The notes: generated from the letters alone by a model not told the origin. DNA of 64,000 nt from Pholiota molesta (GCA_014925825.1 JACGCK010000185.1:1-64000); one strand, 5' to 3'; counted from the stretch's first letter, positions 12,445-24,800 are shown. Made by a program: numbers and translations.

Positions 12445-13351
12445 ATGTCGAGCTCAAATTTTGTTGAAGTCACCTCACCGACTCACTTTCAGGAGCTTCT
12501 CTCGAAGGACCTCAACCGGGTGTCCGTGATCAACTTCTGGGCGCCATGGGCCGAGCCGTGCAAGCAGATGAACGAAGTTGCAAAAGAGTTGGCGGTGAAG
12601 TATCCTGCTGCCCTGTTCCTACAGGTGCGTATGTACAGAGACGCCAAATCTATCTCAAACAACAACTGATCCATTGGTGCATAGGTTGAGGCAGAAGAGC
12701 AATCAGATATCTCTGAATCTTTCGACATCGAGGCAGTTCCTTCATTCATCATTCTCAGGGTGCGTAAACTTGCCGAAAAGCGATAAAAATCATTGATAAC
12801 ATCCATATGTGCAGGGCCATACACTTTTGAACCGTATATCCGGCGCGGATGCTGCTGGTCTGACGCAGGCAGTCGCAACCCACGCCTCAAGCCCACATTA
12901 CAATCCCCTCTCCCGGACCGACAACGCACCCGCAAAGGCGCCCACAGTAGTCCCATCCGGAGTTGGAGAACACGAAGAAACGCCAGAGCAGCTGAACGAC
13001 CGCCTTCGCAAGCTGATGAACCAAGATACGGTTGTTCTGTTTATGAAGGGTACACCGGAAGCCCCGCGATGCGGTTTCTCTCGCAGAATATCCGCGTTAC
13101 TGAAAGAGAAGCATGTGCCGTTCTCCCATTTCGATATCTTGTCAGACGAGAGCGTGCGGCAAGGTATGTGTTTCTTCTATTGTAGCATCCCAAAAACAAA
13201 ATTCATGACGTCTGATTCTTTGATAGGTCTGAAGGCCTTGAACGATTGGCCAACCTTCCCTCAACTCATTGTCAAGGGCGAACTCGTGGGCGGATTGGAC
13301 ATCGTGCAGGAGATGGTAGACAGTGGCGAATTCGATGAGTTGATTGCATAA
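12445..13351 (+). CDS. Monothiol glutaredoxin, thioredoxin-glutaredoxin fusion (Grx3/Grx4/PICOT type)
   Basis: Cytosolic/nuclear monothiol glutaredoxins of this type bind [2Fe-2S] clusters with glutathione and deliver iron to regulators and enzymes. The ATG at 12445 starts [18 protein letters not shown]. The N-terminal thioredoxin-like domain has [11 protein letters not shown], where only one cysteine remains of the usual CxxC, as in Grx3/4, followed by [12 protein letters not shown] after an intron. A Ser/Pro/Ala linker leads to the glutaredoxin domain: [20 protein letters not shown] then GFS, giving the monothiol CGFS active site near 13068-13079, then [20 protein letters not shown] and the stop at 13351. 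Three short introns (after ALFLQ, after FIILR, after ESVRQ) restore the frame. It has one Grx domain, unlike animal PICOT with two. The family call is secure. Confidence 0.93.
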
Positions 13352-14095
13352 ATCCTTTCTTCGGGTGTGTAACATATATACATAGGGTTCGTTTTCTATT
13401 TTCTATCTTATAATCCCGTTGGTCATGCGATGGCCTTTCATCTTCCGTCCAAATCCTCCGGCCCGTCTAATTCATTCCGGCCCACGTTCAATCTCGACGC
13501 CAAAAATCCAAATCTTCGCGCGCCATGTTCTCGAGATCCATTTATGCAGGTCTCGACCTCGGTTTGCTGTTGCTTCCGATCTCACCTTCGAGTCCTCAAG
13601 GGGATTAACATAATCTGGCGAATGAATAATAACTCCATGCGCTGAGATCAAGCACTTTGATGATGATCTTTATCCCAAGGACCATAACATAACAGACTCG
13701 CGGCATCGATTCCATCGTGGTACTACCAGGCACCTGCAATCCCAGTCTGACATGCATTCGGTCAGTGAAGCTGGATGCAGCTAGAAAGGCCTGATGCGCT
13801 TTCGTATTATTAACCCATCGTCGTGATATACCAAATAAGCTATAATGGTACAGTGGCATTTTTACGGCGTCAATTTTTTTGAACGGGATGGCAGGCATCA
13901 CATCACATTTAAATTGGTGCCTTTTAAACACTGTTTATCGCCCTTTTATCCCTTTGGGGCCCTCCGTCTTCGAAAAGTTATTATGCAACACATGTAGCAG
14001 AGTCGAAACTGTCCCCAGATGCCGCGAACAAATTTTGAGCCACCAACTCTGTCAAATCTCTGTGGCATCTTGCATCAACTACGCCGATCGGACCG
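13352..14095. other. Intergenic, nothing recognised
   Basis: Starts with the likely 3' untranslated region of the glutaredoxin gene. Short frames at 13419-13931 on either strand show no family motif and no exon chain. Confidence 0.4.
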
Positions 14096-16333
14096 GCGCG
14101 GCCCCATCAATTCGTGACATGTTTAAGTAATGTCACGAGTACGTGACGAGTCGACCAATGTTCGCGTGAACAAGTTGAACCTTGTCCTAAGGTAGAGGCA
14201 ATCCATAACCATCTAATGTCCAATGATGTGACTTCCGTGTGACCAGGAGGTTAGCAGTCGGCCCGCTGTGGTCCGTTGTAACACGTCACAGGGATGTCAC
14301 CAGCCGCGCGACGCGCGCACGATCAACGCGCGATGGAGAACCCGGTCTTTCCATAATCTCTTGGCTACCTCAGCTCTTCCCAAGCATTTCCACCATATCT
14401 CATTGCCCACTATGGTGTAACGAATTAATGGGGAGGAATAATGTAGAATAGTATACAGTAAGTACAAATAAATTTCAAATATTCGCCTTATGAGATCGTC
14501 CATCAGTGATTCCGGCAAGACACGATGTCCGCGGTACTTCTTTGAATGGGAGGGCATGTATTCCTAGAAACAAGAACTATGAGCGAGCAAAAGGACAATA
14601 ACCGTAAATTTACATACATTTTCCTTATTTTCCTCTGCTTCTTTGCTATTTTTTCTCTTCTTTCTCCCTGCCCAAGCCCCAAGGTTTAGAATCTGAGATC
14701 GTTTTCTTTTCGGCTTGGGTCCAGGCATTTAGAATTGGGTGTAGATATAATATTTACGGGTGTCGCGATGACGCGCCAATTAGTGACAGGACTGTAGGAT
14801 TGATTGGAACATGTGATCACGAGGGTTTTCTCTTCCATCCAAGCAATGAAATTGAGATAGAAATTACTGTAACTTTTCATTCAAAAATCCATTTGCACCA
14901 AATATTCATAATGTTCATTTCAGATTTTTTGGTGCAACCACATTTCTTATATTCATCCTTACAGATTTTCTATCTCAATTTCTTTCCGTTTGTCACTCTT
15001 TATCACACTTAATCATGTGATACACGATGCCCATGGATTGCCTCTACCTTACTTTGTCTCGCTGCCAAGTCTTCGCCTTCCGGTTCTCCAAAGTCGGCGG
15101 TCGCGGTCTGTTCCCACCTGCTACAGTCTCAAGCTATTTTCTCTGTCTGCTGCATGCCTCTCAATTTGTTAGGAACATGGCTCGCTAACGCCCTTTGTGC
15201 GTTCTTGAACCTGTAGCTCCCCGCCCGCGCCGTCCGGATCGAAATGAAAAGCAAAGATATGAACTGTGTGAGTGTGTCACTCAAGTCAGCTTTCCTGCGT
15301 TTTAAATAGCGATATTAATCTTCTAGTAACTTTTCTAAAGGAGAATCAATAAGCTAAAAAGTATTCCTGGAGATGAAAGCCAATCGCAGCGGCATTCCGG
15401 AAAACCTTCGCGGAGGCGGTTCGAATTTTGAAAACCTTGATAAAGGGCTACATCAGATAAACGCACCAGCTCATTAATGCATTACTTCTGGCTTGTAATC
15501 TAAACTCGCTCCCTGTCTACAACAAGAATCTCTTCCGGGCTTGAACGCTGTTGACCAAAGCTGATCGGAGTGCCACTCTAGAAGCGTCTTTCTCCAATCC
15601 TCTCCGCGCGACGAACTTTGACTTCTCTCTTTTCTTTCGCTCTCGGGATCACCAACGCGGAGGGAGCCGGGTTATGGCATGCGGCTTCTTGGTACCACGA
15701 CCGTGGCAGTGTCGTGCATATAATCATTTAGCATATTCCACTGTCGACCACGCCTAGGCTTCGACGCAGAACACTTGACTTGCACGCGTGCGCACCGCAC
15801 CTGCGCGATGGAAGATGCGCAGCCATCGTGACTACTGGCGAATCTGTGGCGAGAAGCCAGAGTGACCAGAGACACTGCGCCGAGGCGATTCGGAGGTTGG
15901 AAGACGCCATTTGAGAAACGTTCGAGGATATTGGGCGTTTCGCGCATGGGAATGCGGTAGAGCTTTGTACCTCCTGGACAAGAATCTGAGGGAAGTCATC
16001 CGGACTGTATAGATTAATCATGCCAGAAGTTGAGGGTTGCAAAACTCAAGGAAGCTTATGTCATTCCTTCTTTTGGTGCGAGGATGCTCGAGTTCTCAGC
16101 TATACTCAAGAAAAGATGTTCAGTGGAAAGTGTAGGTGTGTACCTTCTTTGCGATCGAACATAAGAGTTCCTCTTGATAATTTGCGCTCGTCTTAGATCT
16201 TGGACTCCTTGGTGATTCCCTTTGTCGAAAAATTGTGAGTTGCACCACAATTACCGCTTCCCTTTTGTATAAAAACGGAGAATCAGCTCATCCCAGAGAT
16301 GCCCATGGAACTTAGTGGCGCCGCTGGATGTAG
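14096..16333 (+). repeat. Upstream copy of ~1.3-kb direct repeat flanking cyanide hydratase (interrupted)
   Basis: This non-coding sequence matches 18055-19453 in the same orientation. Shared landmarks include GCGCGGCCCCATCAATTCGT (14096 and 18055), CCAAAGTCGGCGGTCGCGGT (about 15089 and 18179), GGAACATGGCTCGCTAACGC (about 15172 and 18265), a GATATTAATCTTCTAGTAAC stretch (about 15311 and 18394), and CGTCTTAGATCTTGGACT (about 16191 and 19293). The copies differ by many substitutions and small indels. This copy is interrupted by the insertion at 14188-15051. Within the copy, 15815-16010 also resembles 16326-16535, so the segment next to the cyanide hydratase promoter exists three times in all. 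It could be the relic of tandem duplication of the gene with its promoter, or a repeat family. Confidence 0.8.
14188..15051. mobile_element. 864-bp hAT-like non-autonomous insertion with perfect 19-bp TIRs
   Basis: The ends are a perfect 19-bp inverted repeat: TAAGGTAGAGGCAATCCAT at 14188-14206 and its reverse complement at 15033-15051. The eight bases outside each end are CCTTGTCC (left) and CTTTGTCT (right), which agree at six of eight positions. The related downstream repeat copy has the uninterrupted sequence GAACCTTGTCTCTTTGCC (about 18140-18157), so CCTTGTCT is the empty target site and each flank differs from it by one base. An 8-bp target duplication with short TIRs of this form points to the hAT superfamily. 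The interior is AT-rich and encodes nothing I recognise as transposase, so it would need a helper in trans. Confidence 0.85.
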
Positions 16334-16543
16334 AACCATCGTGACTACTGGCGAATCTCTGGAAAGCCAGAATCACCAAAGGCAATGCGATGCGGCGAGG
16401 CGAGGCGATTCGGACATTGGAAGATGCCATTGGAAAAGGTTTCTCGACCATTCGAGGATATTGCGTTCGCACACGGGAATGCGGTAGCTTTTGTCTCATG
16501 GACAACAAACTGGGGGGCCGTCATCCGAGTCCCGAGGGAAGTG

Positions 16544-16551
16544 TATTTAAA
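16544..16551 (+). promoter_or_regulatory. TATA-like box of cyanide hydratase
   Basis: TATTTAAA lies 96 bp upstream of the ATG at 16647, a sensible distance for a fungal TATA element. It follows directly on the triplicated ~200-bp segment (16326-16535), so that segment is probably the proximal promoter. Confidence 0.5.
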
Positions 16552-16646
16552 GAGCTACGGGGACGTGAAGCCAGAATCCACACCGCAGACAACAATACAT
16601 ACATAATCCAGCCACCAAAGCATCCTTTGTGAACTCACCTTCCTCC

Positions 16647-17843
16647 ATGGCTCTCATCACCAAGTACAAAGTGGCCGTTGTCCAGGCCGAGCCTGGCTGG
16701 TTCGACCTCGAGCTTTCCACCCAGAAGACCATCGACCTCATCAATGAAGCTGGCTCCAAGGGCTGCAAGCTCATTGCCTTCCCTGAGCTTTGTACGACGG
16801 CCCATCCCATCATGCTCTCTTGATAATGCTAACATTCATGCAAAGGGATTCCTGGCTACCCCTTCTGGATGTGGAAATACTCCTACCCCGACACTCTGGA
16901 CCTCCTCAAATCCTACCGTCAAAATTCCCTTCCCTCGGACTCGCCTCAGATGCAGCGTATCCGCGCTGCCGCCCGCAAAAACTTCATCTATGTCTCTCTG
17001 GGCTACTCCGAGGTCGACTTCGCATCACTCTACACGGCGCAGGTTATGATTTCCCCCACGGGCACGGTTATCAACCACCGCCGCAAAATCAAGGCCACGC
17101 ACGTGGAACGTCTCATCTTCGGCGACGGCACGGGGGACTCCCTCGATTCCGTTGTGCAGACCGAGATCGGCCGTGTTGGCCACCTCAATTGCTGGGAGAA
17201 CCTGAACCCGCTGCTGAAAGCCCATTCGGCGGCGCTCGGCGAGCAGGTCCACATCGCCGCCTGGCCCATGTACCCGCCCGCGACGACACTGAAGCACCCC
17301 GACCCGTACACCAACATCGCGGACTCGAATGCGGACATCGTCACTCCGGCGTACGCCATCGAAACCGGTACTTTCGTGTTGGCGCCGTTCCAGACGTTGT
17401 CGAATGAGGGAAATAAGAAGAATACCCCGGTGCACCTCTGGAAGGAGGGCACTGAGGCCCCGCCCTGCGGGTTCTCGAGGGCTTACCGTCCCGACGGTGC
17501 CAGACTGTGTCCCGACCCGGATCGCAGCTTTGAGGGCTTGCTGGTGGTGGATATTGATCTGGATGAGGCCCATTTGCCGAAGGCTTTGCTGGATTTGGTG
17601 TGTACTCCTCCTTATACCTGATGAGATTGTATTTGTTCGGTGGCTTATTTTTAGCAGGGTGGTCATTACACTCGTCCGGAGCTCATCAGGCTGCTGGTCG
17701 ACAAGCGCCCCAAGTCGTATGTCGTGCATGCGGACCACACGCGCACTGCCCAGGATGGTGATCAGACTTACGAGATCCAGAGCACTCTGAAGCGTGTGGG
17801 ATTGGATAAGCCGCTTCCTGAGGAGGTTATGGGAGAAGACTGA
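16647..17843 (+). CDS. Cyanide hydratase (nitrilase superfamily)
   Basis: Converts HCN and water to formamide, a detoxification step in fungi that meet cyanogenic plants. The protein starts [20 protein letters not shown]. The carbon-nitrogen hydrolase triad is visible: Glu in IAFPEL (end of exon 1), Lys in [11 protein letters not shown] (about 17081-17110) and Cys in [11 protein letters not shown] (about 17179-17210). The LNCWEN context, the [10 protein letters not shown] and [11 protein letters not shown] segments and the tail [15 protein letters not shown] resemble fungal cyanide hydratases more than plant or bacterial nitrilases. Two introns: 16792-16845 (splitting the Trp codon of WIPGY) and 17598-17657. 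The stop TGA is at 17841-17843. The length, about 360 residues, is normal. It sits between two related repeats, and formamidase, the next enzyme of the route, is in the same window (50727-53434). Nitrile hydrolysis to acids remains an alternative activity. Confidence 0.88.
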
Positions 17844-18054
17844 GAAGGAACTGCTGAACGCGGAGGCATAGACTCATAGTTATTTCTGATGATGTGTGCC
17901 GTGCCGCCGTTGTGCGAAGATGCTCTCTGCTCTTTTTTTTGGTTGTTTGAAAAATTGCAGTTGCGAATGTAAATATAACTTTGTCTAATCACCACTCACC
18001 CAACTGGCCTTTCTAAGTTGAACCACCATGGTGAGCAGCCTTTTTTATCAGACA
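17844..18054. other. Cyanide hydratase 3' region
   Basis: Short downstream stretch with T-rich segments; nothing else recognised before the downstream repeat copy begins. Confidence 0.4.
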
Positions 18055-19453
18055 GCGCGGCCCCATCAATTCGTGACATGTTTAAGTACTGTCCCGAGTA
18101 CGTGACGACTCGACCAATCTTCGACGTGAACCAGAACTTGAACCTTGTCTCTTTGCCAAGTCTTCGCCTTCCCGTTCTCCAAAGTCGGCGGTCGCGGTCT
18201 ATTCCCACATGCTACATCTCAAGTTATTTTTCTGCTCCATGCCTTTCAATATGTTAACAGTTAGGAACATGGCTCGCTAACGCCCTTTGTGCGTCTTGAA
18301 CCTGTAGCCCGCCCGCGCCGTCCGGATCGAAATGAAAAGCAAAGATATGAACTGTGTGTCGCTCAAATCAGCTTTCATGCTCTTTAAATAGCGATATTAA
18401 TCTTCTAGTAACTTTTCTAAAGGAGAATTAATATAAAAGTATTCCTGGATATGAAAGCAATCGCAGCGGCGTCCCAGAAAACCTTCGCGGACGCGGTTCG
18501 AACTTGGAAAAACCTTGATAACGGGATAGATCAAATAAATGCACCGGCTCACAACGTCTGGCTTGGAACTGAAGTTGTTCCCAATCAACAAAAAAGAATC
18601 TCTGCGCATTTGGTCTGACGGTTGGCCGAAGTGCCACTCTAGAGCCTTTTCGGGTCCATTCTCCAATCACCTCCGAGCGACGAACTGTGAAATCTCTCGC
18701 GCTTTCGAAATCACCAGCGCGAGGGGCCCGGCTTATGGCATGTGCCTTCTTGAGTGTCGTACATGGATTCACTATCATATTGCACTGTCGACCGCGCCGA
18801 GCTTCGACTTAGAACACTTGTATGCGCACCTGTTCGATGTCGTGGGCGGGTGTCAGTTCAGGAACCAATACTGATGTGGAGACATCGTGACTGGCGAATC
18901 TGTGGAAAGCCAGAATCATCAAAGGTAATGCGCCGAGGTGATTCGGACATTGGAAGATGCCATTTGAACAGGTTTCTCGACCATTCGAGGATATTTCGCG
19001 CATGGGAATGCGGTAGCTTTGTGCCTCATGGACAACAAACTGGGGGCCGTCATCCTGATTGTGTAGATCAATCATAGCAGAAGATGAGGGTTGGAAGAAT
19101 CAAGGAAGTTCATGTCGTTCCTTGTTCTCGGTTCGAGGAAGCACAAATGTCCAGCTATATTCAGTTTTATTGACGAAACGTTTGCAACACAGCGTCGAGC
19201 GGATGTCAGTTTTGCCTAGGAGGAAGGATGAAAAGTTTGGTGTGTGTATTTTCTGCGGTCGAATACGACAGCTCCTCATGATAATCTGCGCCCGTCTTAG
19301 ATCTTGGACTACTTCGTGATTTCCTTTGTCATCTCATGACGAATTGAAGATTTGTGAGTTGCACCACATTTACCGCCTACGCTTTGTATAAACGGAAATG
19401 TTCCCGTACCACAGATACATATAAACCTTAGTAGTGATGTCGCTGGCTGTAGT
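18055..19453 (+). repeat. Downstream copy of ~1.3-kb direct repeat, no gene attached
   Basis: Second copy of the sequence upstream of the cyanide hydratase (see 14096-16333), same strand, without the hAT-like insertion. It ends near CTTAGTAGTGATGTCGCTGG (19430), which corresponds to about 16310-16330. What follows here is not the nitrilase promoter and coding sequence but unrelated DNA leading into the palindrome-rich block. The segment 18885-19060 is closer to the promoter-proximal 16326-16535 (shared ATGGACAACAAACTGGGG) than to 15815-16010. I infer a lost or never-copied second gene. Confidence 0.8.
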
Positions 19454-19978
19454 TGGCTTTGCTTAGATGTAAGTCGTCAACCTACTCGAGTCAAATTTCT
19501 ACGATCATCTAACTGGTTTGTCGGCGTCTCACGATTCTTTCAGTGATAGTGATAGTGATAGATTATACACAGCATTGGCCCCTGCCAGGGGGTATAGTGC
19601 AGGGCAAAAGTACTTATATGAGACGGCGCATCCAAGCCAAACACACACGGTACATGCCGCCAAACACACACGGTACATGCAGCTATGGAGCACCCGGGAC
19701 ATAGCTACCTTAGTCATACTAGTACTACACTGTACGCAAATGAATTATAGATTAGAAAAATTAAAAACAGGCCACGTGAATGCCTGCGTGCACTGCCCTG
19801 GTATGTGCGCTGCGCAGGACCCACAGGAACAACTTTGCGACGCATTGGCATGGTACATGCCTACTAGGCGCGCAAACCACAGAATAAGAGAATAATACCC
19901 AGTAAATAATCAAGACAGAGCATACAGCAGATAGAATAATAGTATATGTATATGCATAGATGGGGGCCGCGCAAGCGA
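19454..19978. other. Spacer before palindrome array
   Basis: No gene recognised. Contains a GATAGT microsatellite near 19545-19562 and a direct repeat of an ACACACACGGTACATGC unit near 19640-19680. This is probably near the left border of the accessory block, but no terminal repeat was identified. Confidence 0.35.
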
Positions 19979-21742
19979 TCCGGTGCAGATAAACTGGATG
20001 AAGGCTGCGCGACTTCATCCAGTATATATACACTGGATGAAGCATGCGTGGCTGAATCCGATTTGTATATACTGGATGGAGGGCGCGCGAGCGATCCAGT
20101 ATATATGCACTGGATGGAGCCCGCGCGAGCCATCCAGCGTACATACACCAGATTGACGCCGCGCGGCTGATCATGGAGGTCGCGTGAGCCATCCAGTATA
20201 TATACTGGATGGCTCACGCGACCTCCATCCAGTATATGTATACTGGATCGCGTGCGCCGTCAATCCAGTGTATATTTACTGGATTGATGCCGCGCGGCTG
20301 CGCGATCCAGTGCGCGGCTGATCATGGAGGTCGCGTGCGCCATCCAGTATATATACACTGGATCGCTTGCGCCGCCGTCCATCCAGTATATGTATACTGG
20401 ATCGCGTGCGCCGTCAATCCAGTGTATATTTACTGGATTGATGCCGCGCGGCCGCGCGATCCAGTGTATATACCGCGCGGCTGATCATGGAGGTCGCGTG
20501 CGCCATCCAGTATATATACACTGGATCGCTTGCGCCGCCGTCCATCCAGTATATGTATACTGGATCGTGTGCGCCGTCAATCCAGTGTATATTTACTGGA
20601 TTGATGCCGCGCGGCCGCGCGATCCAGTGTATATACCGCGCGGCTGATCATGGAGGTCGCGTGCGCCATCCAGTATATATACACTGGATCGCTTGCGCCG
20701 TCCATCCAGTATATGTATACTGGATCGCGTGCGCCGTCAATCCAGTGTATATTTACTGGATTGATGCCGCGCGGCCGCGCGATCCAGTGTATATACCGCG
20801 CGGCTGATCATGGAGGTCGCGTGAGCCATCCAGTGTATGTCTACTGGATGCCTCACGCCGTCAATCCAGTGTATATATACTGGATTGATGCCGCGCGGCT
20901 GCGCGATCCAATGTGTATACCGCGCGGCTGATCATGGAGGTCGCGTGAGCCGTCCAGTGTATATATGCTGGATTAATGCGCGCGGGCTATATCCTGTGTA
21001 TACGCGCGCGGCTTCACGCGATCAGCCGCGCGCGTATACACAGGATTGACGCGATAGCCATGCAAAAAACAAAAAAAAATGCGCCCTGCGAGCAATATAT
21101 TTAATGCGCAGTTATTTGCTCCAAACCAGAATCGAACCAGCGGGCTAGTAGCGTGACGTAATCGACCAGCGTTGAACACAGCCTTTGGATCATAGCCACT
21201 ACACTACCATGCAGTTTGTTATTATCAGTATTTATGCACCATAAGCGTCAATCCAGTGTATATCCACTAGATTGACGCCGCCCGAGCGATCCAGTATATT
21301 TAGACTGGATGGAGGCGGCGCTAGCGGTCCCTAGTGTATATATACCGGATGGCTCACGCGACCTCCATGATCAGCCGCACAGCGTCAATCTGAATCTGGC
21401 GTCAATCCAATGTAGATATACTGGATTAACGCGCACGGGATCCATCCAGTGTATATATACTGGATTAATGCGCATGGGATCCATCCAGTGTATATATACT
21501 GGATTAACACACGTGGGGTCCATCCAGTGTATATATACTGGATTCAGGCGCGCGGGCTCTATCCAGTGCATATATACTGGATCGCTAGCGCGACGCCAAT
21601 CCAGTATATATACACCAGATTGACGCCATCCAGTATATAAATACTGGATTCAGGCGCGCGGGCTCTATCCAGTGTATATATACTGGATCGCTAGCGCAGC
21701 GGCAATCCAGTATATATACACCAAATTGACGTCGTCCAGTAA
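19979..21742. repeat. Palindrome array 1 (ATCCAGT..TATA..ACTGGAT hairpins)
   Basis: About 1.75 kb made of many copies of a 20-22 bp palindrome such as ATCCAGTATATATACTGGAT, separated by 10-25 bp CpG-rich linkers (GCGCGCGG, TCGCGTGCGCC). Examples are at 20017-20038 and 20192-20211. The last lies inside a larger perfect 56-bp palindrome (20173-20228). At 20991-21046 two 23-bp inverted arms with a 10-bp spacer carry the variant ATCCTGTG/CACAGGAT. A 160-163 bp unit is tandemly repeated at 20321-20483, 20484-20646 and 20647-20806. Long open frames here translate to monotonous VYIYWI or IQCIYTG repeats on several frames and are artefacts of the repeats. It lies immediately 5' of the KDZ transposase gene. 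Confidence 0.95.
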
Positions 21743-21812
21743 CGTCGCACGAGTGATCTGCTACGAAAGCGATCTACGACATTCACCACATATCCGCCAC
21801 CATCCATTTACT

Positions 21813-24800
21813 ATGCACCAACCAGATGGCTTGCCTACACAAATAATCTATGAACGCCCTTTGAACCCACCCACTCGCGTTGTCTATGAACGTCCCTTGA
21901 CCCCACCCCCTCGCATAGTCTATGATCGGCCCCCATCCCCACCTCTGCGGTTCAAGTATGCTACGGCCCCATCTCCAACCCCTCGTGTTCGATATTCCAA
22001 GGCAGACATTCGTCCGATTTCAACCCCAGTACGGAAGAAGAGGCATATGAAACACAGCCGCGGTCCTAATGCCGTCGAAAAGTCTAAGACCAATCGTATT
22101 CAAACCACGGACCCACTCAATATGGATGCATCTACCACTGTTATAGCAGAGCCTAATGTTCTCCATGAGAATGATCCCATTGACAACGATGCTGCATACC
22201 AAAACGTGTGCGATGATTCCTATTACATGGATCATCACTCCACAGAGCAATCCCACCCAGATGACGACGCAAGCCGCAAATATGCAAATTTCGTGGATGC
22301 GGTTGCGTCTGACGAATGTTCGTTGTTGCAGCTCACCCAAGACATATTCATAGCAAATGAATGGAACATGCAGAAAGACGAAGCGACTGTGAGCTCATTA
22401 ATTTCTCTCAGTGTTTATGAACTGACATGCTCTTACTTAGTCGAAATGGTACCATATCCATAGTATATCTATTGGACGTACTCAATCAACAGTTTGTCTA
22501 TGTCCACAAGGGAAGGATAATGCGAGATGCTTTCACGTTCGCTATTTGGACGACTTTAAAGCACTGAAGTTTCCCCGTGATGACCACGTAACCGGTGGGT
22601 TTTACCAAAATCTACGCTCTTGAGACCCACATCCAACATTCAACAATATTATAGACAATCAACAACAGACCTTCCTCTGTTCTCGATATGAAGGGGTTAG
22701 AGATGGTATTTATATAAGCACATTTTCTGTTCCCCCTCCTCCCGGGCGCGTCTCAACAATCAAACAGCGCGCCGTTGTTACGCATTCCGGGGACGATTCT
22801 GGCAAGGGTACATGGAACTGTTCCATTGACATTTCAGCGACTAGCTGCAGTCATATCGTTCTCGCTCGCCACTCGCTCAAACAGCATATTGAATGCGATC
22901 CTGATGCTTTTGATGATGAGGCTGGAACTGGAGAATTGCAGTATCGTAATGTCCCTTCCGAGTCCCCAATTCGCCGAGCTAGTTCATCCGAAAACTCCAT
23001 CTCAGTCTTATCCTTACCACCACCACACTGGGCGCGAATCCCACGCGACAATATAACATTTACTCCCCCCTTCTTCAATATTTGGCAGCCACCTGAAGTC
23101 ATCCCCTTGGACGATGCATCTAGCTGCTGCTGCACAACCCCTCGCTCAAGCTTCAGCCCTGTCCGGGAAACTACGACACAGAAGTGCGTTATCTACGGTT
23201 TAGATGGAGCAATTGATAGTACAATCCAAGTCCAGAGGTGTACCACCTGTACTCACCGATTTATTGGACCAGATGGCCGGTCTTTGGGCCTCTTCAATTG
23301 GAATAATCGCGCTCTCTTTACCCATGATCTTTTGGACGACTATACTAGTCAATATACTACCTCAGAAACACCCTTCATATCCTGGGTTACCGTTACATCC
23401 CGCCGGTACCAGGCACGGGGCGTACAAATTCCATTTATCGGTGATCAGCTTTTCCGAGCTGTATGGTTCTCTTACATTCGCCTTGTTCAGCTCGACAACG
23501 ATATGATTTGTCCGACTTGTGGGCCAAGCCCCGAAGCAACGATTGTTGATGGCGTTACTCTTGCATTTAATCGACGAAACCTTTTATCCACACTCCGTCC
23601 ACCGACGACGACCGACAATCATTCACCGCGAAAAGAGCGTGTAAAACTAGTTTCTAATCTACAGGCCATTCCAAACAAGAAATTACGCTCGTCCATCCGT
23701 GATATTTTAACTGGGCCAACTCTTCTTCTCTCACTTATGGACTTGGACGAAGGGGGCGATCTCGACTCAATGTCGGATACTTGTTCGTCTGATGAAGAAG
23801 GAAATACCGACACCGAGAACTCCAATCAAAGCCGTGGTGCACGGTCTCGCAGGGCAGCCCATGCAATGCATCTTCGGATCAAGAAAATTCCTCTCGTCAT
23901 TCACGAACTCACAAAGATTAATCTCGGTCTTTCCCAGCTATTTGATCGCTGCTATGGACCTGAGGCGCTTTCTTACGAGAAGCACGCCTCACCGCTATAC
24001 CGGCGCTTATTCATTCAGGTATGTCTTTTTTAGACAAGGTATAGAAATTTACTCACTGTGATTGCCCAGATTGCCGCCGAGGAAAATGTTATTCAAATGA
24101 TCAATGGGGCTGCATTACCGCATTTGCGCAACTTCTGCGTCGCCGTGAAGCAAGACCCACTCACACTCAGCCCAGCCATCAAGGACCTGGCGTCTCGGCT
24201 CATTCAAATTCCCGCCCTTTACTCGGTCATTCAACACGAAATAAATTCGGGCCGTCTCTCTGGTGAAACTATCGGCACGGCTACATGGTTGTACAAGTGT
24301 AGTGCTACAGCCTTGATGGCTTTAAAGCAGTATGATGCTCCGTCAATCGAAATCCAGCCGGGCAGTGAAGACAACCCAGAGAGATGGCAGTCGGTAAGTA
24401 TTATTGGACCAATACAACCTTGGGTCATCATTAATCCATTGATTCGTAGACAGGATGCTACTATGGACTACCCAAGATCAGACAACGTCCCCAGTATCCC
24501 AATCTACAATACGAAAACATGAGGGACTCCGGGGGAAAGGATAAACGTGGCGATGGATGTCAGAAATTTTACTCCACCTACGGGCAGGCACGCCTCACTG
24601 GGGGAATTATGTGCGTTTGGTGTACACATAGCGTTTGCTATGGCTTCCACTGCATCCCATCCGCCGAAGGCAGAAATGATGTCTTTTCAGCAATCTACAC
24701 AAGGTGGGAGAAGGCCCCCAAAGTCATCGTTTACGACTTCGCCTGCGCACTCCAACCATATTGCATGACGCGGGAAGCTGACTTCTTTGCCGATACACTT

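Noticed and set aside
14096..19453. The repeats flanking the cyanide hydratase as LTRs of a retrotransposon
   Set aside because: The only gene between them is a spliced cyanide hydratase; no gag/pol, primer-binding site or polypurine tract was seen, and the copies are strongly diverged.
20209..20931. Long open frames coding for repeated VYIYW / IQCIYTG peptides
   Set aside because: They follow from the repeated palindrome without in-frame stops, occur on several frames and both strands, and have no independent coding signal.
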